Source of the DNA: Klebsormidium nitens
Lineage: Eukaryota; Streptophyta; Klebsormidiophyceae; Klebsormidiales; Klebsormidiaceae
Direction: 5' to 3'
NCBI GenBank assembly: GCA_000708835.1
Contig: DF236977.1
Location: 284,623-348,622, forward strand
DNA length: 64,000 bases
The notes under the pieces are model-generated. The model was not told the origin of the DNA, did no database searches, and saw only the letters and a list, made by a program, of their open reading frames with translations. Positions 48,734-59,297 of the stretch are shown here, piece after piece (positions within the stretch are counted from its first letter, which is position 1; each line of letters starts with the position of its first letter). The translations under genes and the position numbers were made by a program.

Positions 48734-51700
48734 TCAGACGCCTCCTGCCCTCCGTTGCATCTCCCGTTTAAACCACGAAAGCGGTTTCTCTTGTTGGCTG
48801 GGTGCAACGGGCTCCTGGAAGAGGCACACCGTAAAGGCGCAGATTGTCAACGTTTGAAGCACGGAGTGAGAAGCATTCATACGAGACAGCCAAATACCAA
48901 ACGGGGTGGTAATCTCAACACTGGCATCTAGACCTTCAAAAGATGGGCATTACTGATACCTTTGGCAAGCGCAGGAACCAAAGTGCAGAACTTCACCTGC
49001 ACTTGCGTGCCGGTTGACAGGAAGAAGGTTCACAGAAAATCACAAATCTTGACATGTACCTTGCAGGTAAATCGCAAGTGCCACACATGGCAATGACCAC
49101 AGACACATGAGGGGATGGAAAGGTCAGTCAAACCTACTTCGAAGGTTGCCAGCGACGTCACAGTCCCAGGCGGCTCCTGTTTCTCGACGATTCTGCCCAC
49201 AGGGGCCTGCAGATTACCAGGATATCGGTCAGTATCCAACAGCCAATTAGGGGCTTGTTGGCAAAACCTTGCGCTTAATGCTGCCTTGAGATAATTCGGC
49301 TGCGTCAACAGCTTTTTGAAGCACCCTTTGAATGCAAGCACATTCGTAAGGGAATTGAAGGCGACTTCGTCAGGGATCAAGCGAGAAACAGATTCTGGAA
49401 AAAACTCGTTGCTGAGCAAACTCTCGGAAGCAAACATCATATAAGCATCCTCGGCAATAGTAGACCAGTCACGCACAGTGTTCCTGTCCGGCCTCGCTTC
49501 CATCTTCCCCAACCCTCCCGGCGGTCCCGCGACCTCTGGAGCAAAGTCTTCAGACAGAAAGCGCTGAAAAGCCGCTTCCTTCTCGTGCAGAGAAGCGAAC
49601 TGGTGCTCGCTCTTGTGAGCAGGCCGTTGCGGGGTCTCGCGCACAGGCTCTGGCAGTCCTGCGCCTCGCCTGCGGTCGCCGTCAGTTGGACGTCCACCAC
49701 GGCCCGGCGGGGACTCCAGTCTCTGCAAACAAGTGCATCCTTAAATACCTAAGCAACTAGAGTATGCCGCTGCTCTGCCCAACCCTCCAGCATGGGACCT
49801 GCTCTGCGGGCTTGCGCAACTGGAACGTCCCGCCAGGCTCCCCGCCCGGCGATGCAAGCTCCACGTTTTACAAAGCCTGGTGCAGGTCACTCGAGGCCCC
49901 TTTCGAGGACTCGGGTCCGTTGAGAGGATAACAGCTTCCAGCAATGATATGCGTTGACAAACGCTGGCAGGCGTTCCGCGCCATCCTGTGCCACTGGTCT
50001 CTTGACCTTGAGCGGCAGCCCAAGCGAGCGCTCACCGTCCGCTCCTCGCTTCCCTCGTCGCCTCTCGTACTGCCGTCGTGTCCCAGCCCCTGGCCTTGCT
50101 GCCGGCGCACCTGCTCCGCTCTCTGCCTGAGCCGCGTCCGAGCATCTTCCAGCGCCATGTCGCGAGCATACGCCGACGTCAAGGCGCGGCCACCTTCCTG
50201 GGCAGGGCCCGCCGGTGCGCGGCGCGCCAGCCACTGCTGGATGTCAGCGGATACCTGCCAGAGTGCGGAGCAGCAAGGCGGGCAGAGCTTGTGGAGCACA
50301 GCATAGAGAAACTCTCGAGCGATCAGTAAGCTGGGGCGATGAGGCCAGGGCCGGGACATAATGATGATTTGTGAACGCTAAATTTTGCGTGACAAAGGTT
50401 GCAAACAACGTGGCCGCCAAGCATCTTCATCTACGAAGGGACAGATTGACTCCCTTACACCAACTGCGGTTCGGGTTCGTTATCGAACTACTTGTCTCGA
50501 GACGACACCAGCTTCAAATGGCAGGGAGGACCGGAGGACAACCGAAAACTCTCAGAATCTTATAAGGTAGCCAATACTGAAGGCATCTCCACGTGGTCAA
50601 CCAGCACACTTACAAGGCCAACACAAAGCGTCCATGGTGGTCCAACCTGTCAACCGTCAGCCGTGGCCTGTCCCCTCACCTGGCGCCCTGTTTCGAAGGA
50701 CGGGCCCCCCTCATTGTCGTCGTCGTCTCCCTCGTCCCCGCTTCTCCCCCCCTCCTCGTCCTCCGCCCACTCGTCCTCACTGCTGCCCCCCTCCTCCACC
50801 GCCGCCAGCTCCTCAAAAAAGCGCCGGTCCGCCTCCTGTTCGTCCTCCCCAATCCCTTCGCTTCCGCTGGATCCGTCCCCACTGTCATCACGACTTGCCG
50901 CCGCGCCGGGCCCCTCATTCGTCCTTTCTTGTGCATCGCTGTCTGTGTCATCCGCAGAGCCGACCTCAGCGCTCCTCCCTGGGCCGTCTTCCCCCACGGC
51001 TCCACTGGTCGCCCTCTCGACCACCTGCCCCAGTATCGGCCGCGCTCTCTCCGCCCCTTTCCCCAGTGCTGTGCCAGCGCCTGCTACCGAGGCATCTCGT
51101 CTCACAGCTGAAGGCCCTTCTGATGGTGGTCCTGTCTGTTTCACTCCCTGCTCCTCGTTGTCCTCTGCAAAGCGGACCCGCTTCTGCTTGCTCCCCACTC
51201 CAGGGGCCACCCTGCTTCCGGCGGCCACACTGCGCCCAGGCTCGGCCTTGCTCTCTGTCTCTCCGCCCCGTTTTACGATTGCGTCTCCGGTGTCCTCCTT
51301 GTCGTGCCCCATCTCCGTGTCATCTCCTGCTTCCGCGGCCCCCTGCGCCGCTCTTGCCTCCGCTGCCTCTAGCTCCTCCAGCCGCCCCATCAGCTCTTCA
51401 AATTCTGCGTCCCCGTCTGCGCTGCCCCTCCTCAGGTCTCCCGGCTCTCCGCTGGCTGCCAGCACGGTCCCTGCCTCGGCAGTGCCTGCCTGCTGCCGCC
51501 CAGGAGCCGCTTCGACGGCTGCGCCATCGTCCTTGTACTCCTCGCGGATCTCCAGGAAGTCCCCCTGCAGGCAAGCATGGCCAGGATGGTCACCACAGGG
51601 AGTGGCCAGCAGGCATCCTCGGAAAGACTCCATGCCTGCGTAGGGAGTCCGAACAGGCCCTGGCCAACGTGAGGACCAAAAAGCACAGGCCGTCATACGA

Positions 51701-52923
51701 CGCAGAAGTATTCGTGAAACCTGTTCGTACTACAGACCGTAGTGCTGCTGATGAAAGTCAAAGCATAGTTGTTTGCATGTCCGTCCTCTGTATCAAGGAA
51801 CAGCATCAGTAAAATAGAGGTGGCTTCCTGCCCAGGCAGCAGCTTCCCACCCTGTCCGCTTCTGCCAGGCGCTGTGCCACCTCCAGTCGTTCCTGGAGCC
51901 CCGCCACCCTCTCTCGAACTGCCTCGAGGCTGCTTTGTGTCACTGCACACGCACATACCACAGTTGCAGCAGGAGGTGCCTCAATGACCTGAGCGCAAAT
52001 TTAGGAGGCAGCTGAGATGATGCTCTAACCAACCCTTGCTCCACTGGTACCTTGGTTTGCTTTGTCCAATACAATAGATGGCATGAGATTGCAACGACGG
52101 GTGTGCCCTATTGCTTCGTCAGGTCCCCGCCCCCTCACCGCCAGTCCTCCTCTCCAGGATCTCCCCGGCCTGCCTTGCTGAGCGCTCCGCATACAGCTGA
52201 TCCCCCAGGTGCACCAGCAGCTCATTGCTATGCACCAGCTCGCCAGCAAAGAAGGCCAACCGCCCAAACGGCACCTGCAAAGCCGGCGCGTATCTTGGAA
52301 TTCTGTGCTTTCAGGCAGGGTGCGCTTATGGAGGTGGACGCAGCGGGCATCTGCGGTTGGCGCCATAGCCTCCTGGCATCATGGCCTTGCGCACCGGATG
52401 ATGTACTGATTCCACTTTTTCCAGCGTGCCACAGAGGGGGGTCACATGACTGCCCTAAACCACACCGCCACACCACCACCGCCACCTCCACCTTCATCGA
52501 CATCATCGCCCCCACAAAACCAATAAGCACCACCACCACCACCAATCGCCCCAACGCCAGAGAAAAGTGGAGCTGCACCCTTGATCTTACCATGATGGGG
52601 TGGCGGGTCTTGTGAGGCAGCCCTGCAGTGGTGCGCACCAGGGCGGCATTCTCCTTCAAATTGGCCGCCAGCCTCTTTTCCGCATCTTCCTCCACTGAGA
52701 GCGCCTGCTGTGCAATATTGAAATGCTGTGATGTTGCTTGTTCCCAACCAACCGTGCGAATGCAATGCAAATGTCCGGCTCATTTTGGGATGCTGTTTGC
52801 AATTGCAACATTGATACAAACAAGCGCATGAGGGTGGTCAGGAAGAAGAGCGCTCAGCGACTGCTGCATCAGGATCCTCACCTTCTGGAAGTGTGCCGCC
52901 ATGCGGGCCGAAGACAACTCCAT
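48734..52923 (-). CDS. URI1: unconventional prefoldin RPB5 interactor, URI1-type (about 608 aa)
   Basis: Nine exons join in phase: 52923-52882, 52704-52591, 52274-52139, 51942-51851, 51564-50680, 50254-50036, 49722-49534, 49206-49138 and 48814-48734. The N-terminal 150 residues are an alpha-prefoldin domain: a first helix, the conserved hairpin IMVPFGRLAFFAGELVHSNE with LLVHLGDQLYAERSA, then a second coiled coil around VRERVAGLQERLEVAQRLAE. GDFLEIREEYKDD follows. Exon 5 (295 codons) is acidic and disordered but carries KQKRVRFAED, like the short basic motif of URI proteins. The end keeps two small URI signatures, PVGRIVEKQE and KPLSWFKREMQRR. URI is part of the R2TP/prefoldin-like complex that assembles RNA polymerases through RPB5. 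A second in-frame ATG at 52902 is an alternative start. Divergence in the linker makes the exact exon 6 and 7 joins less certain. Confidence 0.85.
52459..52545 (+). repeat. CAC/CCA-rich imperfect trinucleotide tract
   Basis: A run dominated by CACCAC, CCGCCA and related triplets inside URI1 intron 2, between exons 52704-52591 and 52274-52139. Confidence 0.7.
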
Positions 52924-53591
52924 GGCAGGTCACCAGCACGGGAATGTCCGACGGTTTTGTCAGGTAGGACGAGAGGTTGAGCTGTAGCCGAGCTGTGGCA
53001 GCGTGCAGGCGACCAAGGGACACTGCAGGTTACCTAAATGGCCATGGTCTACACGGGCAACAAGCCCTATCCTACAGTAGACGTTTTCCAAGTTAGCTGG
53101 GACATACCGGTAGAGGGCCCTGGCCACTGGCCTCCTTGGCCCCTGGTATACGTGGCCAGGTGGACCCTGGGCCTCTGCCAGCTGGCGGCCAATTTATGCA
53201 ATTATGCACCATGACGAAATCAGAGAGGATCACATTATCGATATGGTAGGTCTCAATTTTTATGTTGACTAAGGAAAAGACCCGGGGGACGGTTAGGGTT
53301 TCCTTGGAGGTTAGGGTGTGGCACCGTGCACAGGTGCGGAGCGGGTGTCAACTATCGGTTTTGTTTATTGGTTTGTTCGTACCCCGAGCACTACATATCC
53401 TTTTAATAGTCAAGACTCAACAATGAACATGATCAATTTTGAGAATTGAAATCAATCATCATGAATCATGATGATCGTACAGGTAGACGAAGAGATCGGC
53501 CGGTGTTCGTTTCAATCCCATGCGCGTGTTGTGCGCACGCTGGACGTGGTCACCGACAGCTTTTGCTCTCTACCGTCTGCACCACAATCTC

Positions 53592-53677
53592 ACCGGCTAA
53601 CCAGCCGGTTTAATCAGCCGGGCACCTACTTCACCTGGGCGCCCTGATAAATCCAAGCCGGTTTTCCAGCCGGTGCC
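53592..53677. repeat. clustered ACCGGCT/AGCCGGT inverted repeats
   Basis: ACCGGCTAACCAGCCGGT is a perfect 7-bp stem with a 4-base loop. Further AGCCGG copies follow at about 53616, 53656 and 53668, so several alternative hairpins can form within 90 bases. Confidence 0.8.
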
Positions 53678-53761
53678 AGTGTGGGCCGATGTCGGCACCC
53701 GGTGTATCTCTCAGGTTTGCCGAACACAAGCAAAGAGATGTGGCCATGCGTCCTATGGATG

Positions 53762-54161
53762 CTGGGGCTGCCCAATGTTCGTGGCGAAACTAATTAATTT
53801 CGCCAAGTTGATTTTCGCCAGCTTGTCGCCATTTAGTGTCTGGCAAGGGAATTTCGCCGGCCTGGCGAAAAAGCCTATGCTACCAGGCATTTTTTCCTGC
53901 TCGGGCGCCTTTACCAACTTTGACCGCTCTCAACCCTGATTGTAACCAGTCGAACCGCCTGCGTGTGTGCTTGGTCAGGTAAAACATCTGAAAAGTGGTT
54001 GGAATAAGGTCGAGACAAGAAACAAGGTACCCGGGACAGGCTCCCGGCCATAATAGCCGCTTGGAATTTCGCCATTAGTGTCATTTTCGCCAATTAGTGT
54101 CCGGGAGGTCCTATTTAGTGTATTTCAGGATTTATTTTCGCCACGATCACTGGGGCTGCCC
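53762..54161. repeat. block of TTTCGCC and TTAGTGT repeats bounded by a 12-bp direct repeat
   Basis: About eight TTTCGCC words, counting both strands, and four TTAGTGT words fall between 53783 and 54145. CTGGGGCTGCCC occurs at both edges, near 53762 and near 54150. The block is directly upstream of the F-box/LRR gene. It could be an inserted repeat element or a clustered regulatory region. Confidence 0.65.
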
Positions 54162-54374
54162 TAGGTAGGTAGCTCGCGAGACGCCTTCTCTTATCTTTGA
54201 AACATCTGGTGAAGGCCGAAACTGGCACAATGGAAGGGGTGCAGGGACGCCACACTGACAACTCCAACGAGTCCAAGCAGGGGATGGGGATCCGCTTTGA
54301 CACCATGTTGAGGGGGTGTACCATCTCTCTTTCTAGGCGAAGTTCGTCATTGATTGCTCTGGCCACTGTCTCGC

Positions 54375-57300
54375 ATGGAGGGGGCCCATCCCCGCGCAGA
54401 AGGAAGTTCCATTCTGAGCGATGACCTGCTGGCGCTCGTCTTCACGCACCTTGGTGACTCCGAGGACCGCCACACTGCTGGCCTGACTTGCCGCGCATGG
54501 CTGCGCGTGGCCAGCACCCTGGTGGTGCGCAGCCTGCACGTGCTGCGCCCCGGCGTCCTGCCCGCCCTGCCGGCCCGCTTCCCCACCCTCACTGCCCTTG
54601 ACCTGTCTGCCGCGCGGGCAGTGCCGGAGGATGCCGTGAAGGCCATAGCTGCGGCGTACCAGGGCAGCCTGGTCAGTTTGAGTGTGGCCAACAATAAGGG
54701 GCTGGCTGTTTCTGCCCTGCGAGCTATCAGCAACTGCCGCAGCCTCACCTTGCTCGACCTCAGCAACTGCCACCACGACGCCCGCCCCATCACTGACGAG
54801 GCCATTGCGCCCCTGGCAGCATGCCGCATGCTGCAGACGCTGCGGCTGGCAGGCTGTCGCGCTGTGACTGACACAGGCCTGGGGGCGCTGGTGCCTGCAC
54901 TGGGGGCCCTGCGGGAGCTCTCGCTGCGCTGGTGCAGCGGCCTGACTGATGTGGCGCTGGGGGGGGTGGCACGCCACCTGGTCGGCCTGCAGCGCCTGGA
55001 CCTGGCGTACTGCGCGGTAGGGGATACGGGCCTGGCCGCTGTGGGGCGCCTGCCCGCGCTGGCGGAGCTGGTGCTCGCGTGCTGCTCCTGCATCTCGGAC
55101 GCGGGCCTGTGCCGCCTGGCGCAGGGCAGCCCCGCGCTGCACAAGCTGGACCTCTCGGGCTGCAAGGGGGTGAGGCCCCCCACCTCCCCCCCCCTTCCCT
55201 TCTGGCAGGTGGTAGGGCCGTATCAGAGCACAGCATGGCTGCTCATTGGGCCTGTGCCCTCACCTGTGCATTCTGGCCCCTGAGTTCTCCCTTGTGTGTG
55301 CAGATCAGCGAGCGGGGCGTGACATGCTTTGTGGGGCGATGCCTGGGGCTGCGTGAGCTGGTGGTGGCGCATGACGCGCAGCTGCTGCCCCGCGCGCTGC
55401 ACGCGTACCACCACCTGCAACACCTCCAGGTCAGCCCGCACGCATACCCACCCTCCAACAAGACAGGCATGCCCCCTATACTGCCTGTCCTGGGGGGCAG
55501 CTTGGAGAGGGATGGGGGCAAGAGGGGTATTGCTGTCTGAAATTGATTGCCTGCAGTTGGCCCAGGGTGAGGCCCTTCTGGCTGTTTGCGTCGAAGCTGG
55601 TATTGATGCTGTTGCTGACATGTTGGGGGAGGCTCAGCGACAGCCCGTACGTAAGCCCCGAGCAGTTTGTAGCAACATGGGCAGATAGCTCTGTGCCTTC
55701 AGACATATAATAGGAGGTTGGGGCTGTGTTCGCTCTGTGCACCTTGCAACTCCTTTACAGCGCCATTCGGACCCCGTTGTGAGCCCCCTGCCTGGCTTCT
55801 GCAGGTGCTGAACGTGTCGGCCTGCCCCGTCAGCGAGGAGGGCCTCCTCCTGCTAGGTAACCTACCTCCACCCTCAGCCAGCCGCCGTAGTCTGACCCCG
55901 CCTCAAAGGCACTCCTCGCTTGCCCTGCCTAGGCTGCAGCTGAGCCCCTCGTTGAGTCTTGTACTGCGTCTGGTGAGGGAGCATCTTGCAAGCTTGTTGG
56001 ATGAGCCGCATCCGCCTGTGGCCTGGGCCCCTTGAACCCCTGCCTGCTCAGACTGGCCTCTCACCGTTCCTCTGTTGTTGCCCCTTCCAGGTGCAGGGTG
56101 CAAGCACCTGACGGTAAGCTGGCCCACCTTCCTCGTGCCATCTGCAGTGTGTCTACCTGCCTGCCTCACTTGGGTGTCCCCTGCTCTTCAGCGGTAGATG
56201 CTAGTTCAGAAATTCAGCCAGTAAGCTGGCCAAGGTCATTTGAATGATGGCGCTCATATTAGGAATAGCTAGAGTTTAATAGCAACGTACATCCTGAGAG
56301 TTCAATCTAGGCTCTCTGTCTCTTTTAGAAACCTGATATACTGTGCGCATAGAGAGCAAGAACTTGAGATGGCAGACGATCTGATTACCAGGGAGAATGC
56401 GAATAAGATGAGATTCAGAGTTGGTCTCAAGAAAGATAGCATAGATAACATCAAGGGTGACAAGAGAGACTTGGACTTGTGTTCGGAGACTGTTGATATA
56501 CTCGAGGTGGTAGGTAAGGGCAAGACTCAGATCAACCTGCACTTCAAAGAGTGCCTGATGCTGTACAGGAGTAAGGATAGCGACAAGTATGGCAGGGAGT
56601 ATGTCATAGTGGGTATTCCATGGATATATATGATGCACTGGCCCAGTTAGCTCATGAATCAGGCTACAGAGTCAGCAAGTCGAACAGGGTGTCAAGTAAG
56701 AAGGCTGTTGCTTTCAGAACATGACAGTAAGGAACAAAGGCACTGAGGGTGGGGTTGTGACAACCTACAGCGACAAGGAGAAGGAGGAAGTACTTAGTCA
56801 GGATATGGACAGCCTGGAAGTAAAATTGAACAATTCAAGAAGTCAACACTTGCTTCCATAGGAGAAACCATTACAAACGCAACATATCCCATTCTCCAGC
56901 AGCCTAACCCCCCTGTCTCGCCCTCCTTCCTCAGACTGTTACGCTGTGGCGCTGCCCCGGCGTGACTGACCGGGGCGTGGCTGCGCTGGCCCTCGGCTGC
57001 CGCCTGCTCACGGCCCTCGACCTGACGTGCTGCCGCGACGTGTCGGGCGCCAGCTTGCTCGCGCTGGCCGACTTCTGCCCCCACCTCCAGGTGCTGCGCC
57101 TGGAGGGCTGCCCCGCCGTCACCCCGGCTGCGCTGCTGGCCCTCGCGCAGCGCTGCCCCGGCCTGCGCCACCTCGACCTCACTGACACCGCCCTTGACGA
57201 CACCGCCGCGCCCGCCCTCGCAGCGGCCGCCAACCTGCAGGTACGCCTGGCCCTGAGTCGCCCCGCTCCTCTTGCACACACTGGTTGACGTTCTTGAGTC

Positions 57301-59031
57301 CGGCCGTCGCTATTTAGCGCACATTTGGCGTGGTCCGCAGGTCTACATTGACGCCCGCAAGTTCGAGAGAGGTACTGGTTCCAGCAGTTGGTTGGACTAC
57401 GAAATCATTGTGCCGATATCATCAGACTCATGATACGTCATTGGCCGTGCGCGAAAAGGGTTCTTAACCGTAGGGGGGCCGGAGCTCAATCCGAGACCAC
57501 GTTTCCTTTCCGCGGGGTCTGCCTGTCCGCCTGCCCCCTGGCCCTGTTGGGCGGCAGCGCTGCTCGCTCTTATTTTCCATCCTTCTCTTCTCTTTCTTTC
57601 CCTGGTCTCTGTTTTCTCTCTTATCTTGCTGCACATCGTTTGCGATTTTTGCACCTTGTTTCGGTCAGCGGTTGCAGCAAGCCTTTTCTTTTTTGCTGAT
57701 GCTGGTTGGCTCTTTGCAAGGACGTGCACTGAAACTCTGCTCTCACTCTCTTGCCTTGGCGCAGGTGCTGCGGCTGGGGTTCAGCGCGCTGACGAATGCG
57801 GGCTTGCTCATCCTAGCGGCCGAGTATGCGCGGCGTGGCGGTTCTGTGCTGGAGGAACTGGACCTGTACAGGTACGGTGTGCCCCGCCCCTGCCTCTGCG
57901 CTGCACGCACTGCCTCACCTTCCCTGCTTGCTCTCCTGCACACTCGCATTCTTTCACGACGGCTGCCTCAGCTCTGCCCCGGCTGTGACCTCCGACCCCT
58001 TTCCGTCTCCGACCTTCCCTCCCCGCTTGCGCTGCAGGTGCTCTGCGCTGGAGGACGCTGCCCTGGCCGCCCTGCTGCCGCACTGCCCGCGCCTGCGCAA
58101 GGCCAACTTCTCCTACTGCCTCCGGCTCTCCGACGCCACGCTGGTGAGTGCATCATCGCACAGCCGGCCATTGTGTGGTCGTATGAGACCACTGCAGCTG
58201 TGCACTCGGGGCACACAGCGGCACCGCCTCTGCTGTGGAGCAGGAGCGTCCATGTGGCCTGTGCCTGCTGCCCGCCCCCTCGCTGACTCTGCAGCCCTCT
58301 TGCGGCGGCCTTCCGCTGTGGCTCGGCAGGTGACCCCCACCCCCGCGTGGCTCTGGCTGTGTGCAGGCTGCGCTGGCGGGGTGTCCGCTGCTGGACAACC
58401 TGGAGATGCGCGGCTGGGCCGGCGTCACGACCGCAGGCCTGGCCCAACTGGCGAGCGGCTGCCCGCGGCTGGCGGAGCTGGACTGCAAGCACGTGGCCCT
58501 ACAGCCAGACGCGCTGGCGGCCCTGGTGGCGCACTGCCCCACCCTGCGGCAGATACACATGAGCGGCTGTCCCGCCTCTGACGCCACGCTTGCGCCCCTC
58601 GCCCAGTGTCACACCTTGCAGGTGAGCCCGTGCCAGGAGCGCATGATCGGCGTAATGCTCGCTAGAGGGTCCGAAGTCATCCTTCTAGAACGACTTGCAC
58701 TTGTCTGTGTGAGTAGAAGGGGCGTGCATGGACGGTGAGAGGTGCATGGAGTGCATGCCCCCAAGCTAGCCAAAGCACTCTATTAAATCATTTCGTTCTC
58801 TTTTATCCATGTCGCTTCAATCTAGTGTCTTCCTTTCTGCAGACAATCAAGATGGTTCAATGCCGGTTTTTGACGAGTCAATGTCTCAAGCCCTTTTTGG
58901 CTGGATGTGAGAGCCTTCGCAAGATCAAGCTCGATGCTAGGCTCAGAGCGTGCGTTCCTCACCAAGATGTGGCAGCGCTAGAAGCGCGGCTCTGCTACAT
59001 CAAGTGGATGCAGAAAGGGGAGGACAAGTAG
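54375..59031 (+). CDS. F-box/leucine-rich-repeat protein, AMN1/FBL type (652 aa)
   Basis: Nine exons join in phase: 54375-55169, 55304-55429, 55805-55856, 56091-56113, 56935-57240, 57765-57871, 58038-58143, 58367-58621 and 58843-59031. Residues 10-50 are F-box-like (SILSDDLLALVFTHLGD, then TCRAWLRVAS). The rest is a series of cysteine-containing LRRs, for example LRLAGCRAVTDTGLGALV, LSLRWCSGLTDVALGGVA, LVLACCSCISDAGLCRLA, LWRCPGVTDRGVAALALG and MRGWAGVTTAGLAQLASGC. The repeat period is about 26 residues. The last exon has a divergent, less GC-rich repeat and a basic tail ending KWMQKGEDK. Such proteins are substrate receptors of SCF ubiquitin ligases; the target is unknown. The 23-nt exon 4 is a true micro-exon. 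Intron 4 (56114-56934) holds foreign-looking sequence. Confidence 0.9.
56270..56870. other. AT-richer insert with decayed open frame inside an F-box gene intron
   Basis: Within intron 4 the composition falls visibly below that of the neighbouring exons and introns. An open frame at 56369-56650 (93 codons from ATG) reads through Lys/Asp-rich sequence. A shift of one frame near 56615 continues it as DALAQLAHESGYRVSKSN to a stop near 56724. I do not recognise the protein. It looks like a broken gene of foreign origin (mobile element, virus or organelle), but none is proven. Confidence 0.45.
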
Positions 59032-59210
59032 CAATGCGTTGGGGTGCTTTTGCAATAGTTGTGCTGGGTATTGCTCGAAACAGAGAGCAAAATGCTAGGA
59101 TAGGTGGACGAGAAAGTTGTGACGTTTGGGTCCGTGAGCTTTCGGCCGGAAACCAGAGGAATTGATTGAAAGCTGAATTTTGTAGCATGTACTTTAAGAT
59201 GTTGATATAG

Positions 59211-59297
59211 CCACCGACACATCATCGACATCAAGGGTAAACGTGAGTATCATTCACCACCAACACATCATCGACATCAAGGGTAAACATGAGTATC
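59211..59297. repeat. 41-bp near-perfect direct duplication
   Basis: 59211-59251 and 59257-59297 match at all but two positions and are separated by five bases. The pair starts about 180 bases after the F-box/LRR stop codon, probably within or just past the 3' UTR. Confidence 0.9.

Larger units (their letters stand above)
52924..54374. promoter_or_regulatory. head-to-head spacer between URI1 and the F-box/LRR gene
   Basis: About 1.45 kb between divergent starts. It includes a telobox-like TTAGGGTTT at 53293, a cluster of CCGGCT/AGCCGG hairpins at 53592-53677, and the TTTCGCC/TTAGTGT repeat block listed separately. No gene is visible. Confidence 0.5.

Noticed and set aside
50492-51812. Plus-strand frames of 383 and 392 codons rich in Ser, Pro and Arg
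   Set aside because: Shadows of the acidic URI1 exon; the minus strand splices into a full URI1 protein.
54333-55183. Minus-strand frames of about 270 codons
   Set aside because: Shadows of the leucine-rich-repeat exon.
59215-59297. CRISPR-like or satellite array
   Set aside because: Only two copies with a five-base spacer in a eukaryotic genome; a simple duplication explains it.
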